Shown here piece by piece: positions 1 through 12,888 of a stretch of 64,000 nt of DNA. Source of the DNA: Aspidiotus rigidus (taxonomy: Eukaryota; Arthropoda; Insecta; Hemiptera; Diaspididae); assembly GCA_035079385.1 (NCBI GenBank), contig JAVHKY010000004.1:14663001-14727000 (forward strand), in the 5' to 3' direction. The notes below the pieces were generated by a model, which worked only from the letters and a program-made list of their open reading frames with translations, was not told where the DNA came from and ran no database searches. Positions within the stretch are counted from its first letter, which is position 1; the number at the start of each line of letters is the position of its first letter. The translations under genes and the position numbers were made by a program.

Positions 1-399
1 GATTATATTTTATTTTACGGTGTCCGTATTAGTCGCATTTATTTGACTTACTCGTTTATTTTTTCCTTTGTTTTATCTGTGTTGTGTGCGTGAATGGACA
101 GAAAATTTGACGTTTCAAGTTAGCAAACTTTTTTTTTCCCCATTTTTCTTTATTTTGACGAGCATTTTAGCTGCAGCGGCTATTTGCTTTGTGGTATAGG
201 TGGTTACATGTTAGTAATAATAAAGATTGAGTTAATATCGGTAGTAATAATTACAAAAGTAGGTTCTTCCAAGGAAAAAAAAAACTTTGTTTTTGTTTAG
301 GCCTGATGATTTTTTAGATTTTCTGGAGACGTGAGTGCAGGGTCTGTTATTTGGGGGAAGAAGTAGCTTGTTTAGCTGCTTCATCTATCTACTGTATCG

Positions 400-1740
400 T
401 GTGGCGGATAGTTTGATGCGGCCCGGAATCCAAATGAAAGTGGGGTTAAAGTTAATTGATTTGATGGTGAGGAGTTTCGGATAAATTCTTTGTATGATGG
501 GGTTAGTTGAGGACAGGTCTTTAAGAGATTGGAGACGTTAAAGGAAATCTGTTAAGAGGAGGTAGTTTTTAAGTGGCTCAAGTTGAGAAATTTGGGAGAG
601 ACTTGCTTATATGGCTATAAATTCGACTGAGTAGATTGAAGCGGAATTATGTATTCGATGGGCTGTAATTTGTTCATTTTTATTGAATAGGTGTATGCTG
701 TTTTTTAATTGTATTTTATCCATCTGTTGGACATAAGATGTGATCACGGAATTCCTTCATGTTGTCCAATTTTTGCTTCGTTTATTTTAGAAGCTTCGGT
801 AAGATTGAAGCGGATTGCGGAAAGGCCCATGGGGAGGTTGTTGTCGTGTTGGATACCAGGTACTTTAGTTTGACTTCATGGAATTTCTAGATGCGTTCGA
901 ACGTGTTTCTTTGGGTGATCAGTGAAGGATGGGCTAATGCAAGAGATGACAGAATGGTGTAGAAAATCTTGAGGAAATTTCGATAGAGAGACAAGAAAAC
1001 TAGCAGTGAGGATAGATCGGCGAAATGAGAGAGGAGGCTCAGGCTCTTCAGCACAAAGACTCGGTCTCAAATTCATTCTAAAAGCACCTAACGCTAGCTT
1101 TAAGGATGTGGTTTGGATTGCGAGTCTGGCTTTGTTGATCGAGTTGTAAGTCGGAGGTCCGTAGTCTGATTGTGAGCGAATTAAGCTTTTATACAGATGG
1201 AGCAGTAGTTTTCGATTGCAACCTGTTTTCGGTTGGGAGAGGTATTTTAGAATAGATAAGTCATTTTATGCATTTGGCTTTCAGTAATCTAATGTGTTAT
1301 CAAAATGGAGTCCTAAAAATTTAGTTGTGTTGGACATCGAGATTTGGAAATTTTGTAGTCGAAGGGGAAGGAGAGTTGAAATTGGTATTCTTTTACAAAA
1401 TGTGATTAAAATTGTTTTTTTTTCTTTCTTCCTCTTTTTTTTTGCGAAGAATTTAAATTAGCGTTCAGATGACTACACTGGGATTTTAGGATTTGTTGGA
1501 GGAGTTTATGTGCTCTTACTGGGTTTGAAGATTTGAGTGATATGCTGTAATCGTCTACAAATAACCTCTGTATGATTGGAAAATCGATATTAGGAAGGTC
1601 GTCGATGGCGATTACAAAAAGGCGATGTTGAAAGTTGGTTTTGGATTTTAACCTATGTACAGCTGTCATGTAGGAAACTTTGTAAAATTTTGGAAAGATT
1701 ATTTCTTGAAAAAGATGAAATGACACCTAAATTGTTCGTA
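400..1740 (-). pseudogene. Degenerate Jockey-like LINE: reverse transcriptase C-terminal half
   Basis: Reading the minus strand across frameshifts and stops gives a non-LTR retrotransposon reverse transcriptase: the catalytic box appears as FVDDYSISLKSSN near 1,530-1,570. Downstream are LGLHFDN, RSQSDYGPPTYNS near 1,150, and the tail ALGAFRMNLRPSLCAEEPEP at 1,010-1,080, which is characteristic of Jockey-group LINEs in insects. The stretch beyond about 870 toward 400 reads like the linker before an RNase H domain, but no RNase H is clear. Many stops mean it is dead. It belongs to the same broad family as the LINE copies at 4.6, 8.2-10.8, 29 and 39 kb. Its outer limits are uncertain. Confidence 0.7.
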
Positions 1741-2575
1741 AAATTAGGCTTCAAAGAGGTAGAAATGGCGGACGTGAAGCTCGTGAAAGTTTTCAATGCT
1801 TGATCTCTCACAAAATAGCTCAAAAGTAAAAATTTATAGGTTTCTTAGCACTAGGGAAGTATGCAAAAATGCAGCTCTCGATACAATTTGTATATCCCGA
1901 AAGAAAGACGAGGGAGAAGAGACCGTGTTTCGTTTAAATCGTTATGAATACTAGATAATACTCCAATTAGCCTCGACGGATCTCTAATATTTCACAAGAC
2001 AGAATTGAGTAGGTAATCATAACTCAAAAAAAAAAATATATATACGTCGAATCATTATTTTTATAATATTGAATATAGTTGTCGAAAATTGGGAGTTTTT
2101 TTATGCCTAATTTTTATCACTCATCAGGGATTAAAATATCCAGAACATCGAACAACAATCGTGACACATTTTAATTATAAATATATCTAAAACGCGCATT
2201 ATTTCTGGACCGTGTGCGAAATTAAAGAATCTTATCGCGGGCGTTTCCGATTTTGGCTACATCGCATTATAACAAATCACTGTTTCGCAGAATCGTGTAC
2301 AGATATAAACTTGTAAAATCAAATGTGTCATGAAATTCAATGACCCATTATACGTATTAATTAAATTGGTATATTAAGTATTGGGAAAATTATTCGCCAC
2401 CATTATTTATGTCTTGAAAGATTCACGAATAAGATACTCCTCTTTCTCAATATGAAGAAAGGACCCACTGCGCTCAAATAATTGACAGATGCTTGAAATT
2501 CCCGAGTGCAGGACGAAAGGTGTACACTTCAATATAACTTCGATCTGTTCTTATTCTCATGAGCTGTCGGCTACT
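1741..2575. other. AT-rich intergenic DNA, nothing recognised
   Basis: No coding exon, RNA gene or clear repeat structure was found here. Short A/T runs occur around 2,025-2,045. Confidence 0.4.
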
Positions 2576-2588
2576 CTGGGGCTATTTA

Positions 2589-4121
2589 GCTCGCGAAAAG
2601 ACGAATACTCCGAAGAGAGAGTAAACCTTGCAAACCGCAGAAAATACAAAACAACGAGCGCTTTCGGTTAATAAACCATCTTCAAGCCTGAAATGAAAGC
2701 AACTGACGAACGGAGGAGAAGAACAAGGTATTAAGATTGGCTAAACGAGAAATCACGGTGTGAATCATAGACCAGTTCGATCAGGCCATCTTCCGGAATG
2801 AACGAGTTGAGTACAGTGATACCGTCAGTGTTGCGATGACGCATTATCTCTATATACTCGAGGGCGATGCGCTTCCGATACGAATTCTCCTTATGGAGGA
2901 GCTTTTCGGATTCCTCACGAAAGCTGTGGCCACTGTTTATCAAATGATCAGCAAAAGCTGACTCTCCTAGGCGTCCCTTCTCCCAAGATTTCAGGTGCTA
3001 AGCTACTCTAACTTTCATTTGGCAGCTGGTCTCACCAATATAAAAGCCTCCACAATCCCCACATTCCAACTTATAAACAGCACTCCTCTCATCAATGGGT
3101 ATGAGGTCCTTCAGTCTCACAAACAACCCCTTAACTGTTGTACGGTTGTAGAACGCGGGTCTGAAGCCAAAGGCGGAGGGCCCGACCCAATTGGAGGGAG
3201 AACTTCCCCAGAAAAGGGAGACTGATCCAACGCAACCAGCGATCACGGATCATGTCTCGGGGGAGGGAGGTGGTGGAATCAAGAATGCTCCTTGTAACTT
3301 TCCTCCGAACCATCACGTCAACGTCGACATTGACCCCATTCACTCTAGCCAGGTGTTGTATTGTGAGTTCTTCTTTCTGAAAAGCAGACTGACTCAACGG
3401 AATACGAGTCAGTCTGTGAACTAGGCTATGAAATGCAGCCCTCTTGTGAGCAACAGGACCGAACGAACCACCGTGGACTAAAACATCGGTCGTAGTATCT
3501 TTCCTATAAATTCCAAACTCATGGATACCGTCTACAATAGAGATCGATAAATCCAAAAAGTTAATGGAAAATACCCCTATTTCCAACGTAAATTTGATGG
3601 AAGGGTACCAGGAATTGAGATACCTCAGAAACTCACCAAGGAGATCTGGGTGACCAGTCCAGGTACATAGAACGTCATCAACGTACCTGTGCCGATAGTG
3701 AATATGATTAAGTAACACCTGGTTCGAGGAAAAAAGGTCAAGTTCAAACTTAGACATGAAAACTTCGGAGATAAGAGAGCCTAAAGGTGATCCAATAGGG
3801 ATCCTCTACTTCATCAGGGAACTCGAAAAATTTTCCTTCAAATTTGCAGTAGTTAGGGGACCAGCAGGTATTCAGAAGATCGAAAAATTCCTGAAGCTCA
3901 TTGTGAGGAATGTTGGCTCTGACGAGTAGCTCACCTATCCGCTGGATAGTAGCAGTCTTGGGAATATTCGGGAACAAACCAACAACATCAAAAGAGCAGA
4001 TGGTCGTTCCCGGGGGAAGACTTACACCCCTCAGGACATCAGTTAATCAAACTCAAGGGGGATGAGCTTACCGGAGAGTCTCGAGTGGACCAGAAGGTCG
4101 GAGTATTCGTCTTTTCGCGTT
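2589..4121 (-). pseudogene. Penelope-like element, degenerate (RT plus GIY-YIG endonuclease)
   Basis: Frame-broken minus-strand coding sequence of a Penelope-like retroelement. From 5' (high coordinates) one reads GLFPNIP near 3,970, a degraded IGSPLGSLISEVFMSKFE near 3,740-3,800, and the catalytic box HRYVDDVLCTWTGHPDLLG near 3,650-3,690. Then come INFLDLSISIVDGI near 3,540 and a GIY-YIG nuclease core, GGFYIGETSCQMKV, near 3,010-3,050. It continues in another frame to a C-terminal tail ending at 2,731. Family knowledge: RT primes on DNA cut by the GIY-YIG domain. At least three frameshifts make it inactive. A 21-22 bp inverted repeat (CGCGAAAAGACGAATACTCC at about 2,592 and its complement near 4,100-4,121) brackets the body. 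This lineage differs from the elements at 32-37 kb. Confidence 0.85.
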
Positions 4122-4559
4122 TATTATGGATAGCCGTAACTTAGAGGAACGGATTCGCTATTTAGCTCGTTGGACGAAATTATTGAATCATTTTTTGTAA
4201 GTAGTGTATTGTAAGGTACCACAAATGATTTCGTGGTTAGGTATGAGAGCTCAAGTGAGGGTGGAGGGTGTATTTGTGGAAGAACGGAGAGACGGGAGTT
4301 GGGAGCAGGTGAAAAATGTTGACATCAGTAGGGGCAAGATGAAGGGGTTAAGATGTGCGGGTCAGTTATGAAGGAGTGTGTGACCTATTCTCAGACGATG
4401 AAATATAATGATTTCTTCTCTTCCAGTGTTCCTATTAGATGATGACAAGGGGACGATTTTTTAATACTAACTACGACCCACCTTTCACTTAACTCGAGCA
4501 ACAAGCTGAAAATACTCCAATAGATTTCTCCCTTCATCTGTCACAAACTCTCACTTTTC

Positions 4560-6720
4560 CCTACAAGAAACTAATCACCAGGTAAGGAGTTCTCCACCTC
4601 CCTCTGCTCCAAAAAATCAGCTCCCGGTCTTGACCAAAGTAGCCCCGCTATGCTACACAAACTTCATCCAAATGTTATCTCACACCTCACCTCACTCCTA
4701 AACCGAATTTTTTTCTCCACTCCTTCCCCAATAACTGAAAAACAGCCCTAATCATCCCAATCCTAAAACCGTTCGAAGACGCTGCACACCCTCTATCCTA
4801 CCGACCCAATATCACTCCTAAGCACTCTTAGCAAAGTTTTCGAAAAAATTATCAATAAGAGACTCTCCTGGTTCCTTGATTCCAAAGAAATATTAAGTAA
4901 TGCACAATATGGTTTTCGTAAAGGTCGATCAGCTCTAATGGCCCTTGCAGCCCTCGATTCTCAAATATTTCTTGACATGGATGACGCTTTCCCGAGAGTC
5001 GAGTGTGGACATACCACATATGCGTTATCCTGCACCAACTTGGTCTTCGAGGACCCTTCCCTCTCCTACTTCAAAATTATCTTACCAATCGATCTTTTAG
5101 AGTCCGCGTAAGCGATCACTATATTCCTCAACCCTCCCCCAGGAAGATGGTATCCTTCAAGGAGCCCCACTTAGTGGCACCCTTTTTCTCATCGCCATCA
5201 ATTACATAACAAAACTCATAAAATTTCCAATTCAAACTCTACTATTCTCTGATGACCTAAGCATTAATTTACGTTCCAGTAACACAACACGCGCCCACCG
5301 TCTACTTCAAGAAACAATCAATAAAATACCCGCTTGGCTTTCCACCCCAAAACTAAACTCATCATCTTCCAAAAAACACGCCAGAAAACCATTAAATTTC
5401 ACCCTCTCACAATAGCCAACTACCCCATCTCACAAGTTAAAATTACTAAAGTTCTTGGCCTCAATTTCCACAACCGTTCACTCTTGGTTCCCCGTATCAA
5501 ACTAACTAAATCAAAATGCATTCGAGCACTCCATGTCCTGAAATTCTTTTTCCACCCTGAAGAAGGCTGTAACTGAAAAATCTCCCTCCACCTGTACCAG
5601 AGCTTAATCCGATCTATCCTCGATTACGACTCACCCATATACGGTTTCACTCCCCCCCCCCCCCTCTCATTTAAAACAACTCAAAACTGTTCAAAATTTC
5701 GCACTCAAAAGAACTCCAATTAGCACGCCCCTTCAAGTACCATTGTCTGAACCACATCGTTACTTCAACCCCTCCTTGGCTCTTCACCTCACCCAAAATA
5801 ATTCGCGACCTAAAACGCCTCCCTCGTCTTTCAACCTTTTCCGAAGAATACTAGGCATAGTTACAAAATTCTTAACAACTTTCACAACCCTTCTCTATGT
5901 TTTATCGATGGATCTAAACATCAAAACAAAACCGGCTCCGCATACTCAATAGGTCACTTCACAGTCTCTCACCGACACCGCAACACCGCATCCGTCTTCA
6001 CCACTGAACTACGAGCAATCTTTAGCTGTTTAGTACATATTCTACCCAACCTACCCTCCCCTCTTCCCCTCAACCCATTTTCGGTCATTTCCGACTCCCT
6101 ACCATCACTTGACGCCATATCCAACTGCACTTCCTCCCACCCACTCATAAATCGTATACACACTCTCACTGCCATACCATCCCCACCACATTATTCTTCA
6201 TCTGGGTACCTGGTCACAAAGGTATTCCAGGAAACGAAAATGCCGACAAAGCAGCCAAACTAGCAACCCATAACCTATCAGTCAACAGTTCGTTCCTCCC
6301 CTCACGCTTAGACCTCTCCAAACATATCAACAAATTCATCACTCAAGCATGGTTTACTCATCGGGCACTCAAATAAACTAGCCCAAATTAAAAATATTCC
6401 CATCCCATAGGACTCTTCAAATCTGTCAACACGCAGAGAAGAAATAGTCATCACCCGTCTCAGAATCGACCACACGCCAGACTCAAACACACCCATCTCA
6501 TCTCTCATCTTATGCCTCTCTCATGCCCTCGTTGCGAATCTGAACCCTCCCTATCCGTTCAACACATTTTCTACTTGACCCAACTCCGTAATTTCTTATC
6601 CATCCTTCACAACCATACAGAGGCACTATCAGATGACCTCCCCTCCAACCCCGACATATTCAACTTTTTACGACAAGCAAACTTCCTCTCGCGCATATAA
6701 TCACGCTATCTCGCCGAAAT
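4560..6720 (+). pseudogene. Degenerate LINE with RT, RNase H and CCHC-like tail (Jockey/I group)
   Basis: Plus-strand non-LTR retrotransposon relic in several frames. RT motifs in order are SAPGLDQSSPAMLHKLHPN (about 4,630), LSTLSKVFEKIINKRLSWFL with NAQYGFRKGRS (4,820-4,930), DMDDAFPRV (4,975), GILQGAPLSGTLFLIAINY (5,150-5,210) and the catalytic LLFSDDLSINLRSSN (5,240). An RNase H domain follows: FIDGSKHQNKTGSAYSIG (5,900-5,950), SDSLPSLDAI (6,090) and WVPGHKGIPGNENADKAAKL (6,205-6,265). The end has CPRCESEPSLSVQHIFY (6,520), a CCHC-like knuckle, and the last frame stops at 6,700. The endonuclease is missing or unrecognisable, so the copy is 5' truncated. It is among the better-preserved copies of the LINE family scattered over this window. 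Confidence 0.85.
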
Positions 6721-7000
6721 CGTATAGCCCTGAAGGAAGGCTGCTAGTAGCTCGTAAATTAATTAAAAAAAACTGTGTGATATTTTAAGGACACATCAAG
6801 ATGAAAGGTACAAGCAGGTGTAATTGAAATAAAAAAGTAAAATGAAGTATCCTCCGCAGCCTATAGACGAGCTACTGGTAGATGATAAGAGTTTGAAATA
6901 ATGGGACTCTGTTACGACCCTTGTAGAAGCCCTTCATGTGTAATTTGTGAAATCTTTTGCGAAATTTTAATCTCGGAGAGAGACAAATTGGGGACTAGGG
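6721..7000. other. LINE 3' flank / intergenic
   Basis: Probable 3' untranslated remainder of the LINE (A-rich run near 6,762-6,770), then unassigned DNA up to the inverted-repeat element at 7,009. Confidence 0.35.
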
Positions 7001-7008
7001 TGTTTCAA

Positions 7009-7785
7009 CGAAAGATTTTTCACCTAAAAAAATTCACCGATTAAGATTCACCTACAGAAAGTTCACCTGATAGAAGTAGTGATTTGCCACATGGTGAGTT
7101 CCTTGTGACGAAAGTTCACCGACAAAATTCGATTATATTTTTATTAATGAAGTTAATTAATCAGTTCCATTTAGGTTTAATAATAATAAAAAATTAATTT
7201 AATAATTTTATTTTTGATATTTTATTTAATAAGTAAAGTTAAATTTTACTCGTATATTATTTTTTATATTTTCAAGTATTATTTATTTTTATATTTTAAT
7301 TAAATTGAATTTAAAAAAAAAAAATAAGTAAAATAAAATAATTTAAATTAATATAATTTTTAAATACATAACCATTTTTATTGAAATAAAAAATATTTAT
7401 TAAAATTTTTGAACCAAATTTTAAATAAATAAATTGATTTAATAAATTAAAAATTATTATAATTATAAATAATAAAATATAATTATTCATTTAATTTAAT
7501 TAATTTGATTTATAAATATCATTAATTTAATTAAATAAATTTTCTTTATTAAATTATTATTTATTTAAATAATTTTATACTCGTAAATGAAATTTGGTAT
7601 ATCAGAGCATCAAATAAAAAAGTCGAACAGCTGATTGAAAAATGTGAATTTCGTCGTCGGTATCGGTGAACTCAAAAAAGGAAGATGAACTTTCCTGAGA
7701 GTGAAGAAAAAAGCTGGCAGGTGAACTTTCCTGTCGGTGATGTGTACATTCCTTCAAAGAGACTTACTCGGTGAAAAATCTTTCG
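7009..7785. mobile_element. AT-rich non-autonomous element with terminal inverted repeats
   Basis: The ends are exact 16-bp inverted repeats: CGAAAGATTTTTCACC at 7,009-7,024 and its complement at 7,770-7,785. Several subterminal copies of a TTCACC/GGTGAA motif sit inside both ends (7,034-7,125 on the left, 7,665-7,795 on the right), pointing inward from each side. The middle (about 7,140-7,600) is almost pure A/T without a reading frame. This is the architecture of a MITE or other non-autonomous DNA transposon; no convincing target duplication was seen, so the superfamily is unknown. Confidence 0.6.
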
Positions 7786-7799
7786 GTGAACTGGTCGGA

Positions 7800-8230
7800 T
7801 CCCGAAAAATTATTGTCGCATTGACGAGAAAAATAGTCGAAATCAACCAGTTCACTTTTTTTGGTCAGTTCGCCCCCATTTCAGATAAGTTTTGACTGAC
7901 TTCTTGGGCAGTTTGACTTGAATTCAAAGTTAAGCTAAACTGAAGGAGCGAGTCAAACCGATTAAAAAAAGATTGGCTACTTGATTTCTTCTCTCTCAGT
8001 GAAGGTACAACGAGTGAAAAATGAATGAATAAAACAAATAAAATGAAGCGGAAAAATACGAGTCTAAGAAAACTACGTTTACAAATAGCTTTTTGTTGAA
8101 ATCTTCGTGATTATTGAATACGAGCAGAAATTCCCGTCCTTCGGACGGAACACTTATGCGTTTCTGACAGAAGCCTGTCATTTCTTAAAGTTCGACGATC
8201 CCTCTTCACCTGTCTAACTACTCATTCTGA
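7800..8230. other. Unassigned intergenic DNA
   Basis: Only short frames with no recognisable motif; no repeat structure noted. Confidence 0.3.
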
Positions 8231-8575
8231 ACTGTTACCCTATCTATTCTCTGATCCCTGCCCCTCCTTGAGAGGCCCTCTCCATCTTTTTAATATTTTC
8301 TTTCATCCTCAATGCTTATCCGGCATGTTCTTTGATTGATACCACACCCTGAAAAATTTTCTCAATTCGCTGGATCTATAAAAATCAAACATTTCCACAC
8401 CTGCATACATTTACTCTCACTCAACTTGTGACCCTACTGTCCACAATGTAATACAGAACTATATTTATCAACCAATTGTCGACTGTGAACTCATTGTCCT
8501 ATTATTGGCTTCCAGCTGTTAAACGGCACTTCAAGTCTTTAAATAAATAAATAAATTAATTAATTAATAATCGTC
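8231..8575 (+). pseudogene. LINE 3' end relic with AATA/AATT-rich tail
   Basis: The sequence resembles the 3' end of the local LINE family: a faint CCHC-like PYCPQCN near 8,430 and a VDCELIVLLLAS segment near 8,490. It then ends in a (AAAT/AATT)n tract at 8,539-8,570, as expected of a non-LTR retrotransposon tail. No intact frame. Confidence 0.45.
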
Positions 8576-8599
8576 AACACCCGACTTGTCCCTGTGACA

Positions 8600-10850
8600 C
8601 CCCTTTCACCAAAAAAGAGATAATCTACAGAAGGTCACATCCCGTTACTGATCATATTCCCACCTGATATTAGGCAGTAACCACCCACTCAACACTTTCT
8701 TACCCATCCGACTGTCTTCTCTTCGATCCACTATCCAGTGTGCTAGGCAAAAACTCTACAAAATTATCTGTTCTTCTTTCATCATAAAACATACTACTCT
8801 TTTCTGTCTGTCAATGTACTCCCTTTTGAAGTATCTAGCCCTACTCTCGGAATCTTCGTTGAAGCTGGTCCCCCCACCCCTAAATGCCGCTTCTTAACTC
8901 TCACTGCCAATCTTCTTGTATCCGCAGTTTAATTCACTCACCTTCCAATCTACGCTCCCGCACTCTGCCGACATAATTCTCTCCTCTTGAACCTGAATTA
9001 TTCAGTCACCTCAAGTTGAACCATCTACTCCCTACCAACCATCCATTTCTCCATACCTAAACTCTCCCGTAAATATCTGGCTCGATCTAGCTGATCATCT
9101 CCAAACTCACTACACTATATACCGACAACTCATTAGAAACATTATCCCTAAACCAATTTTCCGACCCATCAGCCCTACTTTACCGACGGATCTAAATTTG
9201 GACCCAAAACAGGGTACGCGTACTCGATCCAAGGAGTCATAATTAGTCGTTGATTGAAAAATTCTGCCTTCATTTTCACTACCAAACGAAACGCCATATA
9301 CTCGAGTCATTATCTCCATTTTCTCACCCCAGCTCAAATATCCATTGTTAACTGACTCTTTTTCATCTCTTCTGGTTATACAGGACTCTTATACAACTAA
9401 TTCCCCAAATACTCGCATTCATTTACTCCTGCAATCACCATTATCAATTTCTACACCTGTATCCTTCCTGTGGATTCCGAGTCACGTCAACTTCCCGGAA
9501 CATGACGCCATTGTTTTTGCGACCAAAGTTAACAATAAACCTACAACTCTTTTCTGTCAGTCAATGTATTCGCTTCTGAAGTGAATCAAGCCCTAATTAA
9601 CAACGATCTAGCCCAACTCTCAGCCTCTGCGTTGAAGCTAGTAACTCCTCCTCCCCTCAGATGCCGCTTCCGAACTCTCATTGTCAATTTTCTTGTATCC
9701 ACAGCTCAATTCACTCAGCTTCCATTATATGCATTCGCACTCTGCCGACTTAATTCTCTCATTCTTCTTCTTAAGACTGAATTATTCAATCACCTCAAGT
9801 TGAACCAACTACCCCCTATGATATCATCCACTTCTCTGTAGCTAAACCCTCTCCCAAGTATCCGACTCGGTCGAAACTATATACCGACAACTCATTTGGA
9901 ACATTATCTCAGAACCAATTTTTTCCGAACCACCAAACTTTTTTAAATCTGGACCTAAATTAGGATACGCGTACTCGATCCAAGGAGTCAAAATCAGTCG
10001 TTGATTGAAAAATTTTGTCTCCATTTCCTCCAAACTAAACTCCATACACCCTTGTCTTTCTCATCTCCATCTCTCCTCATCCCAGCTCAAATTTCTAGTG
10101 TTAACTAACTCACTTTCATTTTTCCGGGATATACAGGTCTCTTATTCAACTAATTCCCTAAATCAGCGCTTTCATTTACTCCTGCAATCATGATCATCCA
10201 CTTCTACATCTGTCTCTTTTATGTGGATTCCGGGGAACTATTCAAACACCTCAAATTGAACCATCTACCCCCTGCCATATCATCCACTTCTCCATAGCTA
10301 ACCCCTTTCCCAGATATCCAAATCGATCTAGCTGATAATCTCTGAACTAACAACACTATAATACACCAACAACTTATTAGGAACATTATCTCTATACCAA
10401 TTTCACAACCCACCAGCCCCACTGTACCAAACGGATCTAAATCTGGATCCAAAATAGAATACACAAACTCGATCCAAGGAGTCATAATCAGTCGTTGATT
10501 GAAAAATTCTGCCTCCATTTTCACTATACCAAACAAAACTCTATAGTATACAGATCTCCATCTCCTCACCCCCTGCTGAAATTTCTACTGCTAACTGACT
10601 CACTTACTTCTCTCCTGGCTATATTGAACTCACGCTCAACTAATTCTCAAATCATTCCATTCATTTATTCCTGCAATAACTATCACTCACTTCTACATCT
10701 GCCTCCTGGAATTTCGGGTCACATCAACGTCTTGAAATATGTCGCAATTGTTTCCGCAAAAATTCCTTTCTATCCAAGAAATTTCTGTCCCTGTACTTAC
10801 CGCTGCTACTGACCTTAGAAACTATTACCGATCCCTGATATTTGACTCCA
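8600..10850 (+). repeat. Tandemly duplicated LINE fragment (RT tail + RNase H), three diverged copies
   Basis: The same module is repeated in direct orientation. Each copy has an RT C-terminal piece like PPLRCRFRTLIVNFLVSTAQ (9,640), a linker starting TTCAATCACCTCAAGTTGAA-like at about 8,998, 9,781 and 10,239, and an RNase H start of the type YTDGSKFGPKTGYAYSIQGV (9,172-9,235; weaker at 9,935 and 10,430). An RNase H end WIPSHVNFPEHDAI lies at 9,470. Copy spacing is about 784 and 457 bp, the shorter one reflecting an internal loss. All copies carry stops. They belong to the LINE family seen at 0.4-1.7 and 4.6-6.7 kb, so the tandem array probably arose by unequal exchange rather than by independent insertions. 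Confidence 0.7.
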
Positions 10851-10869
10851 GCCATGACTTTTGTAAAAC

Positions 10870-11270
10870 TCGAGTGGGAAGGAGCTGAGAACATCGATTA
10901 CCAAAAAATCGAGCTACGTCTATCACAAACTCTCTCGTGAACACATACGCGGGTAATTTTCAAACGCCTTCTTTAATTAATTAAAACTATATTTTAATTT
11001 TACGAGCACATCAAAGCTACCATTGAAAAATCAACTGGCCACTAAACTCTGAAACATCTACAAGCTTAGCGATTACACACACTACTTTACGATTACACGA
11101 ACAAAATGTGTCTACCATTCATCCCCCATGGGATTTTTCGGGGTGAAAAAAAGTCTTAAACCTTCCCACTCGACATAATATGAAGCTATTTTCGCGGAGT
11201 TTGAGATGAGTCGAGGCGGTAGGAGCTGAGAACATCGATTACCTAAAATCGCGCTACGTCTAATAGTACT
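10870..11270. repeat. Direct and inverted short duplications, unclassified
   Basis: A block around GGAGCTGAGAACATCGATTA at 10,880-10,925 recurs, slightly diverged, at 11,219-11,265. The 13-mer TCGAGTGGGAAGG next to the first block recurs inverted at 11,157-11,170. This looks like debris of an inserted element, but the family is not recognised. Confidence 0.35.
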
Positions 11271-12650
11271 TTTCCATGGCAATTCACCAACCCGATTTTC
11301 AAAATTATATTTGGTTGCCTAGTATGAAAAAACGGAAATTTTTTTTGGTACCAAGAATACACGTACAAAAGCAGTCGCCAATATACGATTAATTTTCAAG
11401 CTTTATTTCAACTTTTTCGGTGAACTTTATTCAATTTTGGATAGGAAAAAACAATCCTCGACATAATTCCCGTATAATGTCAAATTTTCATCGAATTTCA
11501 ATGGGTGGGGGTAGAGATTACCCGTTACATGCGATTCCATTTTTCACCTTTATAATATACTTAAAAGTAGTGTCATCTCATCATTATTCCTTCGAGATGT
11601 AAATAAAAATATTATTCCATGGCAAAAAGGGAGGGAATACTCGTACATATATATGGTTATTTGTCAATACTTCGTACATATTTCGTCCATTAACACGAGC
11701 TTAATTTCAGCTTTAAAACTTCATTTTTCCAAAATTTTTTAAATTATTCTTCTTCTCTGGAACAATAAACGTGTATCAGGAAAATTTCGGGGAAAGTATT
11801 CGGTAGGAGTGGAAATTACCGGCGCCGAAATATACGTTTTGTGTCTTATAATATAGAGAACCTGAGATAAACGAATCCGGAACTGTAAGTGTATGATAGC
11901 TCCTTTATTCCAGCCCACGGTTCGACCCCGCAATATTTGACCGAATTCTAGTGGAATTACGGGAAGATTGGGGAAGTGATTATATGAGGAATTGTGGGAA
12001 TGATTCCTGATTTTTTTAGCACCCTGATCAACAAGCTTTCTTCATATGTAAGCGCCGACAGTGACGTACTTGGAAAGTGGTCGAGAGGGCCCCACTAGAT
12101 ACTAAGTTTTCGACTCTGCTGTCCAAACGAATGTCACAAATTTTTCACTTTTTTCTTCGATAGTCAACAGATCATTCCCTAACTCGCGAGACAGTGAAAA
12201 TGTTTGGAAAATTTTCTCTAATTCAGGGCATCAGTTAAGTAATTGCAGCACGATGTTCCCGCATAACGTTATTTACAAATACAGTTCAAGCGAGTTCATT
12301 CATGTGAGGCCAAGAATTATTACCTGCGCCTATGATACCGTCGATTGAAAACGAATTCAAAAACACGAAGAATAAATTTTTCATTTTCTTCAAGAATGGA
12401 CGCAGGCGATAACCGGTTTCTCCCGCGTGCTAATAGTAATCTTCTTTTTCGCATTATAAAATCGTAATAGCTGACAAAGTTTGCCTTGAAAATCGAATAT
12501 TTGCGGTAATTTGCTGCCCGGATATCAGGAAACCTTTACCCATCTCGACACGAACTTCGAGATGTTATTTAGTGGCCCACGAGGCACAATTTATCGAACG
12601 ATGCTACCACTGCAAGATACAAATAATTACGTCGAATAAAAAAGTAAAAT
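11271..12650. other. Intergenic DNA downstream of gene 1
   Basis: No supported gene. Short frames have no motif, signal peptide or splice-site support. Confidence 0.35.
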
Positions 12651-12714
12651 ACATTATTTTATTCCAAATTTTCTGTCTCATATTGACATCAATCAAAAAA
12701 AAAAAAAAATACTA

Positions 12715-12720
12715 TTTATT
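12715..12720 (-). promoter_or_regulatory. Candidate polyadenylation signal AATAAA for gene 1
   Basis: AATAAA on the minus strand, about 170 nt after the TAA stop at 12,889-12,891. It is the nearest canonical signal in the expected place; AT-richness makes chance matches possible. Confidence 0.4.
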
Positions 12721-12888
12721 ATGTATAAATATCCGAACTTTAAGTTGACTCAAACTTTTATCCCATTTTTCTGAAAGACTAGATGCACCAAAGAAGGTTA
12801 AATGCCACAAAATTCACTCGTACACTAAATTTTTATCCTCTATTTTTACTTTGAAAAAAATTCTACGCAGCTGATGGAGCTTGGTACC

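Noticed and set aside
7140..7610. AT-rich core as a second mitochondrial insertion
   Set aside because: No mitochondrial protein or tRNA could be read from it in any frame, and it is bounded by TIRs and subterminal repeats.
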